Assembly (NCBI GenBank): GCA_019638845.1
Contig: JAHBSZ010000001.1
Coordinates: 62,001-126,000 of the forward strand
Reading direction: 5' to 3'
DNA length: 64,000 bases
Source: Salinibacterium sp.
GTDB taxonomy: Bacteria > Actinomycetota > Actinomycetes > Actinomycetales > Microbacteriaceae
How positions within the stretch are numbered: the first letter of the stretch is position 1; every line of letters starts with the position of its first letter. Of the stretch, positions 49,737 to 58,152 are shown piece by piece. The position numbers and the translations under genes are program-made. The notes below the pieces were generated by a model, which was given only the letters and a program-made list of their open reading frames with translations, was not told where the DNA came from and made no database searches.

Positions 49737-50779
49737 CGAGCCTTCCCCTCACTGTCTGCAGCCTGACCCGCTAAGGCTTCTGAATCGGATTCGGTCGCGA
49801 CGTCAGGGATGGGAACATCACCGAGCCTTCTCAAACGCCATCGGGAGAGCCTGCCGGCGATTGTCGGGAGAATTCCCCGCGGCAACACGAGCATGATGAT
49901 CAGGAAGATCGCGGCGTACGCAAGCAAGTAGAACTGGCTCGCGCCGAACTGGTAGGCGAAGAACTGCTGGGCTGGAACGAGAATGAAGGCACCGATGACG
50001 GGGCCCCACAACGTGGCACGACCACCCAGAAAGGTCATCAAGACCATACCGATCGTGATGAGCGGGTCCACGGCGAAGGCTGGGTAGATGAATCCGATGT
50101 AGAAGGCCCAGACTCCCCCGATCATCGCCACGACGCCGACACTTACAGCAAAAGCGAGCACCTTGACCGCTCCGACGTGAACCCCGACCCCGTGGGCCTT
50201 GTCCTCATCCGCTCGCACTGCGGAAAGGGAGAGGCCGATCTTGGATCGCCGGAAGTAGAACGATATCCCCATCGCGACGGCGAGCAGCACGAGCATGGCG
50301 TAGTAGAACGGCCAGGTGTAAGTCTCAATCGGGAACGGCGGGACGGCGACTCCCATCCCTTGTGCGCCGCCCGTGAGATCACGGAGGTTGTATGCGAGAC
50401 TCTGCGCCACGAACAAGAGCGTGATAGTGACGATCGCAAAGACGTCGGCTCGAGTTCGCATCGCGATCCAGCCGATGGGAACGCTCAACAGAGCCGCACC
50501 GATCCCGATCAGCGGGAGCACGAAGAACGGCGCATAGCCGTCGCCGACGCTGTCCCGGAAAATTAGTGCGACCGAGTAGGCACCGACTCCGAAGAATGCC
50601 GCATGTCCCAATGAGGGGTATCCGGCGTAGCCCCCGACCAGATTCCACGAGCTAGCCAGCCCGGCATACATGATCGTGAAGATCAGCAGGTTCATGACCC
50701 ACTGGGGGCCGATGGCAAACGGCATCACGAGCAGGAGCCCGAAGAATACCGCGGCCCGGATGAGTCCGGCCCGGGTCAT
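49733..50779 (-). CDS. livM: HAAT-type ABC transporter permease LivM
   Basis: A 348-residue permease with about nine membrane helices. Family markers are YAGLASSWNLVGGYAGYPSLGHAAFFGVGAY, RTRADVFAIVTITLLFVAQSL and MVLMTFLGGRATLWGPVIGAF. It forms the membrane channel with LivH. The C-terminus is a short acidic tail. The ATG overlaps the livH stop (ATGA), and its own stop overlaps the livG start in the same way. Confidence 0.95.
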   Translation of the reverse strand: MTRAGLIRAAVFFGLLLVMPFAIGPQWVMNLLIFTIMYAGLASSWNLVGGYAGYPSLGHAAFFGVGAYSVALIFRDSVGDGYAPFFVLPLIGIGAALLSVPIGWIAMRTRADVFAIVTITLLFVAQSLAYNLRDLTGGAQGMGVAVPPFPIETYTWPFYYAMLVLLAVAMGISFYFRRSKIGLSLSAVRADEDKAHGVGVHVGAVKVLAFAVSVGVVAMIGGVWAFYIGFIYPAFAVDPLITIGMVLMTFLGGRATLWGPVIGAFILVPAQQFFAYQFGASQFYLLAYAAIFLIIMLVLPRGILPTIAGRLSRWRLRRLGDVPIPDVATESDSEALAGQAADSEGKAR

Positions 50780-51654
50780 AGTGCACCTCGAATCTTGGCA
50801 CCGAGGAGGCCCTGCGGACGAAGCAGCAGAACCAGCAGTAGCACCACAAAGAACGTGAAGTCCGACCAGATCGGTGAGGCGAGCGCCGAGACCAGCGCAG
50901 TACCAACGCCCATCACGAGCGCGGCAATTATCGATCCACCAATGCTTCCGAGCCCGCCGAGCACGACGATCGTGAGAAGTCGACTGATGAGGTCATAGTG
51001 GCTCCCCGAGTTGAACGGCGTGATGATGCCGAAGACGGCACCCGCCGCGGCCGCCGTCGCAGCGCCGAGTCCAAAACCCAACGCCGCGACGAGCCGCGAA
51101 TTGACCCCGAGCAGCTGCGCTGCCATCGGGTTTTGCACAGTCGCGCGAATCGCTCGCCCGAACTTGGTGCGTTGGAGCAGCAAATAGAGCGCTGCCAACA
51201 TCAGCAGCGAGAGGACGAAGGCGAACAGTCGCACCGCATTTACCTGATACCCGAGCACCGTCCAACTGAAGTTCTCGTAACCCGGCTGGATCGATCGGAA
51301 CGTTGTGCTGTAGGTCGCGGAAAGCAAGCCTTCCAGACCGAGCGCGACGGCGAACGTCACCAGCAAGGAGAGCTCCGCAGCATCATCCTTGTGCAGCGGC
51401 CGCAAGAGCGCCCACTGGATGCCAACTCCCAGCGCAAACAGCACGGGAGTCGTGATCAGGATGGAGAGGAACGGATCGATTCCCCACGCGGTCAGAAGGC
51501 TGTAGCTCAAGTACGCGGAGAGCACGACGAACGCACCCTGAGCGAGGTTGATCACCTTCATGATTCCGAATATGAGAGTCTGTCCGCTGGCCATAAGCGC
51601 ATAGACGCCACTGGTCAGTATCCCCAGAATCAGTGCCTGGATAAGTGAATGCAT
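50776..51654 (-). CDS. livH: HAAT-type ABC transporter permease LivH
   Basis: A 292-residue permease with about eight membrane helices. Family markers are the N-terminal LGILTSGVYALMASGQTLIFGIMKVINLAQGAF, RAIRATVQNPMAAQLLGVNS and the C-terminal RPQGLLGAKIRG. With LivM it forms the translocation path. It starts 36 nt after the binding-protein stop and overlaps livM by 4 nt. Confidence 0.95.
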   Translation of the reverse strand: MHSLIQALILGILTSGVYALMASGQTLIFGIMKVINLAQGAFVVLSAYLSYSLLTAWGIDPFLSILITTPVLFALGVGIQWALLRPLHKDDAAELSLLVTFAVALGLEGLLSATYSTTFRSIQPGYENFSWTVLGYQVNAVRLFAFVLSLLMLAALYLLLQRTKFGRAIRATVQNPMAAQLLGVNSRLVAALGFGLGAATAAAAGAVFGIITPFNSGSHYDLISRLLTIVVLGGLGSIGGSIIAALVMGVGTALVSALASPIWSDFTFFVVLLLVLLLRPQGLLGAKIRGAL

Positions 51655-51690
51655 AGTGCAGGTCCCTCCGCCCTCTCCGGCGATTCCGAC

Positions 51691-52953
51691 TTAGCCGGCC
51701 CAGTTGGGCTTGGGTGCCATCGGGGCATGTTGTGCTGACGCATCCGGATACACGGTCACGAGCTTCCCGCCGATCCATTGCGTGAGCAAATATTCGCCCT
51801 GAGGAACGCCGTACTTGTCCCAGCTGAGGTCCCCGACGAGCGTGGGCCAGGTTCCGGAGTGAAGGGTGGAAATGATCGTCGCGTTGTCGACCTTGCCCGT
51901 CTTGTCGGCGACCTGCTCGAGCAGCATCCCCGCCGAATAGGCCTCAGCCGACGTCGGGTCGATGCTGTTGGCGTCTCCGCCAAACATCGCGGCGTAGGAC
52001 TTGATGAATGCGGCACTCGACGGCTGAGTCGAACCCGGATACCAGTCACCGCTCGTGAAGACGCCCTCCGTGTTGGCTGCGCCAACCTTGTCGGGGAACT
52101 CAACTGGGGAGTTCGCGCCATTCGACAGGAACATCCACTTGGGGTTCGACTTCAACTGAATCATCGCCTTGACGATCCCGAATGCATCGAGTGATTGTGT
52201 GCCACCGATGACAACATCCGGGTTCGTTGCCGCCATCGCTGATACGACTGGCGTTAGGTCCGCGGTTTCCGAGGGGTACGTCTGGTCGTAGACGGTCTCG
52301 ATCCCTGCGGCCTCAAAGCGAGCCTGAATGTTATCGGCGATGGGGGCCGCAAACGGGTCGTCGAGCTTCAGATACGCGGCAGTTTTCGGCTGCTGGTCCG
52401 CAGGCAACGACAGGATGTAGTCCGCGAAGACGTCACCGCCGTTTGTGGTCGGCGCGGGTTGGACGAAGAACAGGTTGTCGAGCTTCTGCGCGAAGACCTT
52501 GGGGCCGCCACCGGCCGGCTCGATGAACGAGTAGCCGTACCGTTTCGCGACCCGCGAGGCAGGAATCGTCAGCAAACTCGAGAACGGCCCGAACACGATG
52601 TCAACCTTGTCCTGCGTAATGAGGTTGGTGTAATTCGTGACGACCTGGTCGGGGCTCGACGCGTCATTGACGATCTTGAGCTCGACCTGGCGCCCGAGGA
52701 TCCCGCCCTTGGCATTCACATCGGCAGCCCACAGCTGATAGCCACGCTGAGCCGCTTTGCCCGGATCCGCGAAGTCACCCGTGAGGGACAACGAGATCCC
52801 GATGGTGAGCGGGGTACCGGAGGCCGAGCTCGTGGAGTCCGCACTCGGCGACGCCGTGCATCCGGCGATGCCGACCGCGGCGACTGCAGCAATCGCGAGG
52901 GCCACTAGCCCCCGCCGTCTGCCGGACGGGGATGTCAAATTTCGTAGTTGCAT
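51691..52953 (-). CDS. HAAT-type substrate-binding lipoprotein
   Basis: A 420-residue periplasmic-binding-protein-like lipoprotein (Peripla_BP_6) that captures the substrate for LivHMGF. The signal peptide carries a lipobox IAGC (Cys near 32), then a Ser-rich linker and the mature domain starting LTIGISLSLTGDFADPGKAAQRGYQL. The family includes binders of branched-chain amino acids, amides, urea and other small polar compounds; the ligand cannot be read from sequence. Two ATGs are adjacent; the second (52953) is at better distance from AGGAG. It heads the liv operon, with a predicted promoter and LacI-type operator about 100 nt upstream. Confidence 0.93.
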   Translation of the reverse strand: MQLRNLTSPSGRRRGLVALAIAAVAAVGIAGCTASPSADSTSSASGTPLTIGISLSLTGDFADPGKAAQRGYQLWAADVNAKGGILGRQVELKIVNDASSPDQVVTNYTNLITQDKVDIVFGPFSSLLTIPASRVAKRYGYSFIEPAGGGPKVFAQKLDNLFFVQPAPTTNGGDVFADYILSLPADQQPKTAAYLKLDDPFAAPIADNIQARFEAAGIETVYDQTYPSETADLTPVVSAMAATNPDVVIGGTQSLDAFGIVKAMIQLKSNPKWMFLSNGANSPVEFPDKVGAANTEGVFTSGDWYPGSTQPSSAAFIKSYAAMFGGDANSIDPTSAEAYSAGMLLEQVADKTGKVDNATIISTLHSGTWPTLVGDLSWDKYGVPQGEYLLTQWIGGKLVTVYPDASAQHAPMAPKPNWAG

Positions 52954-53045
52954 CATTGCTCCTATCTCAGTTGAATCATCTGCCGGGGGTGGGCAAGGGC
53001 GCCGCCATCCCGGGACTGCGACTCATGATGATGTGAGCAAGAGGG

Positions 53046-53092
53046 TCGCAATCGATTGCACTAACAGTGCACCTGACGAGGCATGCTGTCAA
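53046..53092 (-). promoter_or_regulatory. liv operon promoter with LacI-type operator
   Basis: On the minus strand a perfect -35 TTGACA (53087-53092) is followed after 17 nt by CACTGT (53064-53069). Overlapping the -10 and start are two palindromes: GCAATCGATTGC (53048-53059), the core of the operator found at 54281-54298, and TGCACT-AAC-AGTGCA (53057-53071). Binding there would block the livJ promoter. Confidence 0.6.
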
Positions 53093-53167
53093 GGGTCGCG
53101 TGAAAGTCGCTCGATCGTGTCGGCTCATCCGAAGTCCGCCAGTCGAGCCGCGCGGCCGGGTGATCCG

Positions 53168-54184
53168 CTAGCGCTTTGCGGGAGCAGTGGACCCGCGCAC
53201 GACAAGCGAGACCGGCAGGCGCACCGCGAGAGCTGTCGATTCCGGAGCCTCGATCTGTGCAAGCAGAAGGCGAGCGGCCTCTGCTCCCATATCGAAGTGC
53301 GATACACGCACGGTCGTCATCGGAGGGAAGAAGTCGCCCGCGAACGGCATGTCGTTGAATCCGACGACCGACATGTCATCGGGGCACACCATGCCGTGTT
53401 GCCGTAGCGAGTGATAGGCGCCAAGCGCGAGTAGGTCATTGCCGGCAACGACTGCAGTGAACCCTTCGGCCGGGCCGTCCAGCAGGATGTCCATCGCGGC
53501 CTGCCCCGCGTCGATGCTGTAAGCGGAGGTGGGCAGCACTCGCCCGGTGACGGAGAATTGCTCGCAGGCCGCTCGAAATGCTTCCTCACGGATCTCGCTG
53601 GTCGAGAAACCGGCCGGGCCAGCAAGATGCACGATTCTCGAGTGCCCCAATGCCACGAGATGGGCAAAGATCTCTTTGATTCCTAGGGAATCATCGCCGG
53701 TAACCGCGGGATAGCGCACGCCGTGCGCGTCGCGGTTCACCATGACAACGAGCACCCCGCGCTCCTGCGCTTCGGCCATGAGTCGGTGATGGGTATGCCC
53801 GGTCGCGACGATGAAGCCGTCCACCTGCCGCGCCAACAGAGACTCGAAGACGGTGCGCTCCGTCTCGTCGCTTCCGTCGGTGTTCACGACCAGAGCTGAG
53901 TATCCGCGGGGAAGCAGATAGCTGTCGATGCCACGCACCATCGGGGGAAAGATCGGGTTCGTCAGATCAGGAACGATCACGCCAACGGTCATGGAGAGCC
54001 GAGTACGCAGGCCGCGCGCCATGGCATTTGGTGTGTACCCGAGTTGCTTTGCCGCGCGACGGACTTTGCGAACGGTCGCGGCATTGACCTGGTTCTCCGT
54101 CTTCGCGCTCAGTGCGCGTGAAACGGTCCCGGGATGTACACCTGCGAGCGCCGCGACATCCGCCAGCGTGACGCGATTGGCCAT
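53168..54184 (-). CDS. LacI-family transcriptional regulator
   Basis: A 338-residue LacI/GalR repressor: N-terminal helix-turn-helix (VTLADVAALAGVHPGTVSRALS, hinge helix NAMARGLRT near residue 52) and a periplasmic-binding-protein-like effector domain (about 60-338). The frame is open 26 codons upstream, but the ATG at 54184 starts the HTH and has TATCGT (54191-54196) 6 nt upstream, i.e. a leaderless mRNA. It lies between the liv operon and the divergent dehydrogenase-M24 operon and has matching palindromes in front of both, so it probably represses both until the substrate or an intermediate binds. Confidence 0.94.
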   Translation of the reverse strand: MANRVTLADVAALAGVHPGTVSRALSAKTENQVNAATVRKVRRAAKQLGYTPNAMARGLRTRLSMTVGVIVPDLTNPIFPPMVRGIDSYLLPRGYSALVVNTDGSDETERTVFESLLARQVDGFIVATGHTHHRLMAEAQERGVLVVMVNRDAHGVRYPAVTGDDSLGIKEIFAHLVALGHSRIVHLAGPAGFSTSEIREEAFRAACEQFSVTGRVLPTSAYSIDAGQAAMDILLDGPAEGFTAVVAGNDLLALGAYHSLRQHGMVCPDDMSVVGFNDMPFAGDFFPPMTTVRVSHFDMGAEAARLLLAQIEAPESTALAVRLPVSLVVRGSTAPAKR

Positions 54185-54245
54185 GCACCGACGATACCAG
54201 CGCACACGCCCGATGCCGGGGATGTGATCGCATTCACAAATTGGG

Positions 54246-54274
54246 TTGACCCCGAGGGGCAATCAATGAATAAT
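54246..54274 (+). promoter_or_regulatory. Promoter of the dehydrogenase-M24 operon
   Basis: TTGACC (54246-54251) and AATAAT (54269-54274) with a 17-nt spacer. The expected transcription start, near 54281, coincides with the first base of the 18-bp palindrome, a typical arrangement for repression. Confidence 0.65.
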
Positions 54275-54280
54275 TACCGA

Positions 54281-54298
54281 ATCGCAATCGATTGCGAT
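54281..54298. promoter_or_regulatory. Perfect 18-bp LacI-type operator
   Basis: ATCGCAATCGATTGCGAT is a perfect palindrome with the central CG and GCAA/TTGC half-sites of LacI/GalR operators. It lies between lacI (start 54184, minus) and the dehydrogenase (start 54317, plus). The 12-bp core recurs at 53048-53059 before the liv operon. Confidence 0.8.
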
Positions 54299-54316
54299 AA
54301 TTGAGGAGATTGACGG

Positions 54317-55264
54317 ATGACGAATACAGCGCACACACGGGTTGGCTGGATCGGCACTGGGCGCATGGGCTTCGCTCTCGCGTCCCGGTTGCTCGATGCC
54401 GGCTACGACCTCGCCGCGTTCAATCGCACTCGCTCGAAGGCAGAACCTCTGGCCTCGAAGGGCGCAACAATCGTCGACAGCCCCGCGGATTTGGCCGACC
54501 GAGACGTTGTGTTCATCATGGTGTCCGCTCCCCAAGATCTTGACGAGGTGGTTAACGGACCCGGTGGCCTGTTGAGCGTCGACGGACACGCGCCGCGCAT
54601 CATCATCGATTCCTCGACGGTGTCGATGGCAGCATCCGCACAGATCCGACAGCGAGCCGCCGAGCGGGGAAGCCAGTTTCTCGCAACACCGGTCAGCGGC
54701 AACCCCGCGGTCATCGCTGCGGGCAAGCTGACGTTGGCAGCGTCAGGGCCGCGCGAGACCTTCGACGAAGTCGAGCAGCTGTTGAATGCCCTCGGCAGTG
54801 GCGTGACATGGGTTGGCGATGATGAAGTAGCCCGCCTCGTGAAGATTGCCCACAACGTGTTCCTCGGCGTCGTCACCCAAGCCATGGCCGAGATCACCGT
54901 GCTCGCCGAGAAGGGTGGGGTGAGCCGCCACGCGTTTCTCGAATTCCTCAATGATTCAGTCATGGGATCGACCTTCACGCGCTACAAGACCCCTGCTTTC
55001 GTGAACCTCGACTTCACGCCGACGTTCACGATGCCCCTACTCAGCAAGGACTTCACCCTCGGGCTGGATGCTGCGCGTGAACTCGGCGTCACCATGCCCA
55101 TCGCAACCGCAACCGCGCACATCGTGTCCGCAGCGGTCGCCGCCGGACATCGAGACGAGGACTTCGCTGTACTCCTCCTCGACGAGGCGAAGCGAGCAGG
55201 AATGACCCTGGTCTCTGAACACACCCCCGTCGCGAGCGGACTCGAGGTGGCTGGCCATGAATGA
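54317..55264 (+). CDS. Beta-hydroxyacid dehydrogenase (HIBADH / 6PGDH-like)
   Basis: A 315-residue NAD(P)-dependent oxidoreductase of the 3-hydroxyisobutyrate dehydrogenase superfamily. The Rossmann motif VGWIGTGRMGFALASRL (about 9-25), IDSSTVSM (substrate-binding serine region, about 97), SGNPAVIAAGKLTL in place of the usual GG(x)xGA loop, and VKIAHNVFLGVV with the catalytic Lys (about 174). It should interconvert a beta-hydroxy acid and its semialdehyde. GAGGAG lies 8-9 nt before the ATG. It overlaps the M24 gene by 8 nt and is controlled by the LacI-type operator just upstream. Confidence 0.9.
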   Translation: MTNTAHTRVGWIGTGRMGFALASRLLDAGYDLAAFNRTRSKAEPLASKGATIVDSPADLADRDVVFIMVSAPQDLDEVVNGPGGLLSVDGHAPRIIIDSSTVSMAASAQIRQRAAERGSQFLATPVSGNPAVIAAGKLTLAASGPRETFDEVEQLLNALGSGVTWVGDDEVARLVKIAHNVFLGVVTQAMAEITVLAEKGGVSRHAFLEFLNDSVMGSTFTRYKTPAFVNLDFTPTFTMPLLSKDFTLGLDAARELGVTMPIATATAHIVSAAVAAGHRDEDFAVLLLDEAKRAGMTLVSEHTPVASGLEVAGHE

Positions 55265-56501
55265 CATCCGTCCCCTCCAGGCGCCTGGCCACATGGGCGT
55301 GGACTATGAGGCACGGGTCGACTTCGATCGGCTCAGGGCCTATCGGCTCGGTCGAGCAAAAGCCTCCCTCGAGTCGAGTGAGTGCGGAGCCTTCCTGCTC
55401 TTCGATTTCTACAACATTCGTTACACCACCCAAACCTGGATCGGCGGTGCGCTCGGCGACAAAATGACTCGCTATGCCCTGCTTACTCGCAGCGGAGAAC
55501 CGATGTTGTGGGACTTTGGCTCAGCGGTAAAACATCACCAGCTCTACTCCCCCTGGCTGAAGCCTGAGAACAATCGACCCGGCATGCTCGGCATGCGAGG
55601 GGCGGTCGCACCATCGGCCGGGTTGATGGAATCTGCGGTGCGGGAGATCAAGGCGCTCTTGGTCGAGGCGGGAGTCGCCGACTCGCCGATCGGTGTCGAC
55701 ATCGTCGAACCACCCTTTCTGTTCGAGATGCAGCGCCAAGGCCTGAAAGTCGTCGACGCGCAGCAATATCTGTTGGATGCACGCCAAATCAAGAGCGTCG
55801 ACGAGATCATGCTCCTCAATCAGGCCGCTGCCATGGTCGATGGCGTCTATCAAGACATCGTGGATGTACTCAAGCCGGGCATCCGTGAAAACGAGATAGT
55901 CGCGCTCGCCAACAGGCGTCTGTACGAAATGGGATCCGATCAGGTCGAGGCAGTCAATGCCATATCGGGTGATCGCTGCAGCCCGCATCCGCACAACTTC
56001 ACCGACCGAATCATCAGGCCCGGCGATCAGGCGTTCTTCGATATCATCCATTCCTTCAACGGATACCGAACTTGCTACTACCGCACGTTTGCTGTTGGTA
56101 GTTCAACAGCCCCGCAACGCGATGCGTATACGAAAGCCCGCGAGTGGATGGATGCAGCGATCTCGACGGTTCGCGCCGGCGTCGGCACTGACGATATTGC
56201 GAAGACCTGGCCCAAGGCGACCGACTTCGGATTCGCCAACGAGCTTGCCGCCTTCGGCCTTCAGTTCGGACACGGACTAGGGCTTGGATTGCACGAACGA
56301 CCCATCATTTCTCGGCTCAACAGCCTCGACAATCCGGTCGAGATCCAAGCAGGAATGGTCTTTGCACTCGAGACGTACTGCCCGGCTACCGACGGCTATT
56401 CGGCCGCCAGAATCGAGGAGGAGATCGTGGTGACGGACCAAGGCGTACACGTCTTGACCAAGTTTCCCGCTCAAGACCTCTTCGTGGCCAACCCCTACTG
56501 A
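55257..56501 (+). CDS. M24-fold hydrolase (Xaa-Pro peptidase-like) with altered metal site
   Basis: A 414-residue 'pita-bread' protein: N-terminal creatinase-like domain (about 25-170) and M24 catalytic domain (about 180-400). Of the five usual metal ligands, the first Asp (FFDIIH), the His (FGHGLGLGLHE) and both Glu (FALETYC, IEEEIVVT) are present, but the second Asp, 11 residues after the first, is Cys (YRTCYYRTF). Family members include peptidases, creatinase, ectoine hydrolase and the DMSP lyase DddP. With only part of the site conserved, a non-peptidase hydrolase is plausible. It is translationally coupled to the dehydrogenase, so it probably acts on a substrate imported by the liv system. 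Confidence 0.88.
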   Translation: MNDIRPLQAPGHMGVDYEARVDFDRLRAYRLGRAKASLESSECGAFLLFDFYNIRYTTQTWIGGALGDKMTRYALLTRSGEPMLWDFGSAVKHHQLYSPWLKPENNRPGMLGMRGAVAPSAGLMESAVREIKALLVEAGVADSPIGVDIVEPPFLFEMQRQGLKVVDAQQYLLDARQIKSVDEIMLLNQAAAMVDGVYQDIVDVLKPGIRENEIVALANRRLYEMGSDQVEAVNAISGDRCSPHPHNFTDRIIRPGDQAFFDIIHSFNGYRTCYYRTFAVGSSTAPQRDAYTKAREWMDAAISTVRAGVGTDDIAKTWPKATDFGFANELAAFGLQFGHGLGLGLHERPIISRLNSLDNPVEIQAGMVFALETYCPATDGYSAARIEEEIVVTDQGVHVLTKFPAQDLFVANPY

Positions 56502-56522
56502 TCGGGGTTCAGGTCGTTTCGA

Positions 56523-57134
56523 CTACGACGGCCGGATTATCTGGAGTGGACGAGTCATCGGGGGCGCCTCTTCTAGACGCTCCAGCGCCGGCCTGAGCTC
56601 CGCCAACCACGCTTCGTAGCCCGCCGCCGTCAGGTGCAGTCGATCGTCGGACAAGCGAGGATCGATTTCACCGTCTTCCTGTGCAAATGACTCCCACAGA
56701 TCGAGGAATCCAGCGTTGATGCTCGGCGCGAACTGCCTCAAGTGCCGGTTTGCATCCTGAATCGGATCGGCGAACTCGCGACCCCTCGGCAGTATCGATT
56801 GCACAAGGAGTCGGGCTCCGGGAAGGTCTCGGCGGAGGGCGACCATGAGGTACTCGACGTTTCGCACGAGATGCTCAACCGACTGACGAGTGCCGAGATC
56901 GTTGGTACCGATCAGGAGAGCAACAACGGCGGGGCGAAGCGCTACCACGTCGCCGATGCGGGCGATGACATCGTCCGTCGTGTTGCCGTCGACCCCCAGG
57001 TTGTGAACCGCGCGGTCCGGGAACCAGACCCCCCAATCGCCCTGCGCGGTGATGCTGTCACCCAAGAAGACGATGCTGTCGCCGTCGTCGACCAGGTCGA
57101 CATTCGTAAGTTCAGGCACTGGATTCTCAGACAC
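56523..57134 (-). CDS. SGNH/GDSL hydrolase
   Basis: A 203-residue cytoplasmic SGNH hydrolase. Block I IVFLGDSITAQG (catalytic Ser about residue 27), block II NLGVDGNTT (Gly), block III LIGTNDLGTR (Asn) and block V LSDDRLHLTAAGYEAW (Asp and His). These are carbohydrate or lipid esterases; in this class 1-alkyl-2-acetylglycerophosphocholine esterase-like enzymes and acetyl-sugar esterases occur. GTG start with GAGGAG 7 nt upstream. It is convergent with the M24 gene. Confidence 0.92.
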   Translation of the reverse strand: MSENPVPELTNVDLVDDGDSIVFLGDSITAQGDWGVWFPDRAVHNLGVDGNTTDDVIARIGDVVALRPAVVALLIGTNDLGTRQSVEHLVRNVEYLMVALRRDLPGARLLVQSILPRGREFADPIQDANRHLRQFAPSINAGFLDLWESFAQEDGEIDPRLSDDRLHLTAAGYEAWLAELRPALERLEEAPPMTRPLQIIRPS

Positions 57135-57154
57135 GCGGGCTCCTCAACTAGTGA

Positions 57155-57169
57155 CCCACCACTGGTGGG
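57155..57169 (-). terminator. Short hairpin after the glycerophosphodiesterase gene
   Basis: CCCACC (57155-57160) and GGTGGG (57164-57169) pair around ACT, 44 nt beyond the GDPD stop. The stem is short and lacks a U-run; termination is plausible but unproven. Confidence 0.35.
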
Positions 57170-57212
57170 CCGCTTCCATGATGCGCCTATTCGTTCCCGT
57201 CCGCCAATGCGG

Positions 57213-58082
57213 TCATCCGTTCTTGGCCAGCCAAACGTCGAGCTCACGAGGTTTATCGGTGATGATGCCATCCACTCCGAGGTCGACGGCATCCGCCCAG
57301 GTCGTGCCGCTGTTGAGCGTGTAGATCATGACCCCGAGCCCGGCGTTGTGGATGCGCGCGACCACCCCCGGATCGGCGCGCAAGAACGCCTTGCTCGTCA
57401 CAATGGCCGACGCCCCGCAGCTCGCCGCCAGTGCCGCCGGATCGCCCTCGACCGAACGGATGATCAGAACCCTCTGCAGATCGGGCCCCACTGCTCGGGC
57501 TGCCACGAGACTCGTGAGGTCGAAACTGGCGACGACGACGCGACCCTCCATGTCATTGGCCCGGATGCTCGCCACCACAGGCGTCAGCTGATCTTCTGTC
57601 CACGACCCCTTCACTTCAAGAAGGATGCGCTTTGTCGTGGGCCGCACCAGCTCAAGCAGGTCATCGAGGCGGGGAACGCCGGTCCCAGCGAACGCGGGAT
57701 CGAACCACGAGCCCGCGTCGAGGTGACTGACGGTGTCCCATGAATTCGCCCACACCGGCCCACTGCCGTTCGTGGTGCGGTCGAGCGTGAAGTCGTGCAT
57801 CAAGACGGGGACGCCGTCCGAGGTGAGTTGAAGGTCAGTTTCGACGAACTCGGCAGTACTCGCGAGCGCAAGCCTGAAGGCTGGCAGGGTGTTCTCCGGC
57901 GCTCCATCGGCGCCACCGCGATGTGCCGCAACGAACGGAACGTCACCGGGGGTGTGGAGTGCACCCAATATACTGACCGCCGCGACGCGCGATGCATCCG
58001 GACTGAGGATGGTCACGAGGACGAGCGCGACCGTGGCCGCGGCCGCGGCCAGCGGTCGATGGTTGTGCAAGAGTGTCGCCAT
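57213..58082 (-). CDS. Exported glycerophosphodiester phosphodiesterase
   Basis: A 289-residue GDPD (GlpQ/UgpQ family), hydrolysing glycerophosphodiesters to glycerol 3-phosphate and an alcohol. Signature FVAAHRGGADGAPENTLPAF (catalytic His and Glu), EFVETDLQLTSDGVPVLMHD (Glu/Asp metal ligands and second His) and ILLEVKGSW. The N-terminal hydrophobic segment (about 10-32) is a signal peptide or anchor, so it acts outside the membrane. The ATG at 58082 has AGAAGG 7 nt upstream; a GTG two codons earlier is less well placed. TATAGT (58122-58127) and a PHO-box-like repeat precede it. Confidence 0.93.
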   Translation of the reverse strand: MATLLHNHRPLAAAAATVALVLVTILSPDASRVAAVSILGALHTPGDVPFVAAHRGGADGAPENTLPAFRLALASTAEFVETDLQLTSDGVPVLMHDFTLDRTTNGSGPVWANSWDTVSHLDAGSWFDPAFAGTGVPRLDDLLELVRPTTKRILLEVKGSWTEDQLTPVVASIRANDMEGRVVVASFDLTSLVAARAVGPDLQRVLIIRSVEGDPAALAASCGASAIVTSKAFLRADPGVVARIHNAGLGVMIYTLNSGTTWADAVDLGVDGIITDKPRELDVWLAKNG

Positions 58083-58121
58083 TGACACGCCTTCTTGTCG
58101 GGTAAAGATGCCTGTGCGACG

Positions 58122-58152
58122 ACTATACCCGGACCGTTACCAATTCGTTACC
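58122..58152 (-). promoter_or_regulatory. GDPD promoter with PHO-box-like direct repeat
   Basis: A -10 TATAGT (58122-58127, minus strand) is preceded at the -35 position by a poor hexamer overlapped by two copies of GTTACC with an 11-bp period (58136-58141 and 58147-58152, plus-strand reading). Actinobacterial PhoP sites are 11-bp direct repeats of GTTCACC type, and glycerophosphodiesterases are classic Pho-regulon genes. Only two units are seen, so the assignment is tentative. Confidence 0.4.

Noticed and set aside
55257-56501. DMSP lyase DddP
   Set aside because: DddP is an M24 relative, but as I recall it needs an Asp-x-Glu and a second Asp at the metal site. Here the motif is FDIIH followed by Cys, so the call is not supported.
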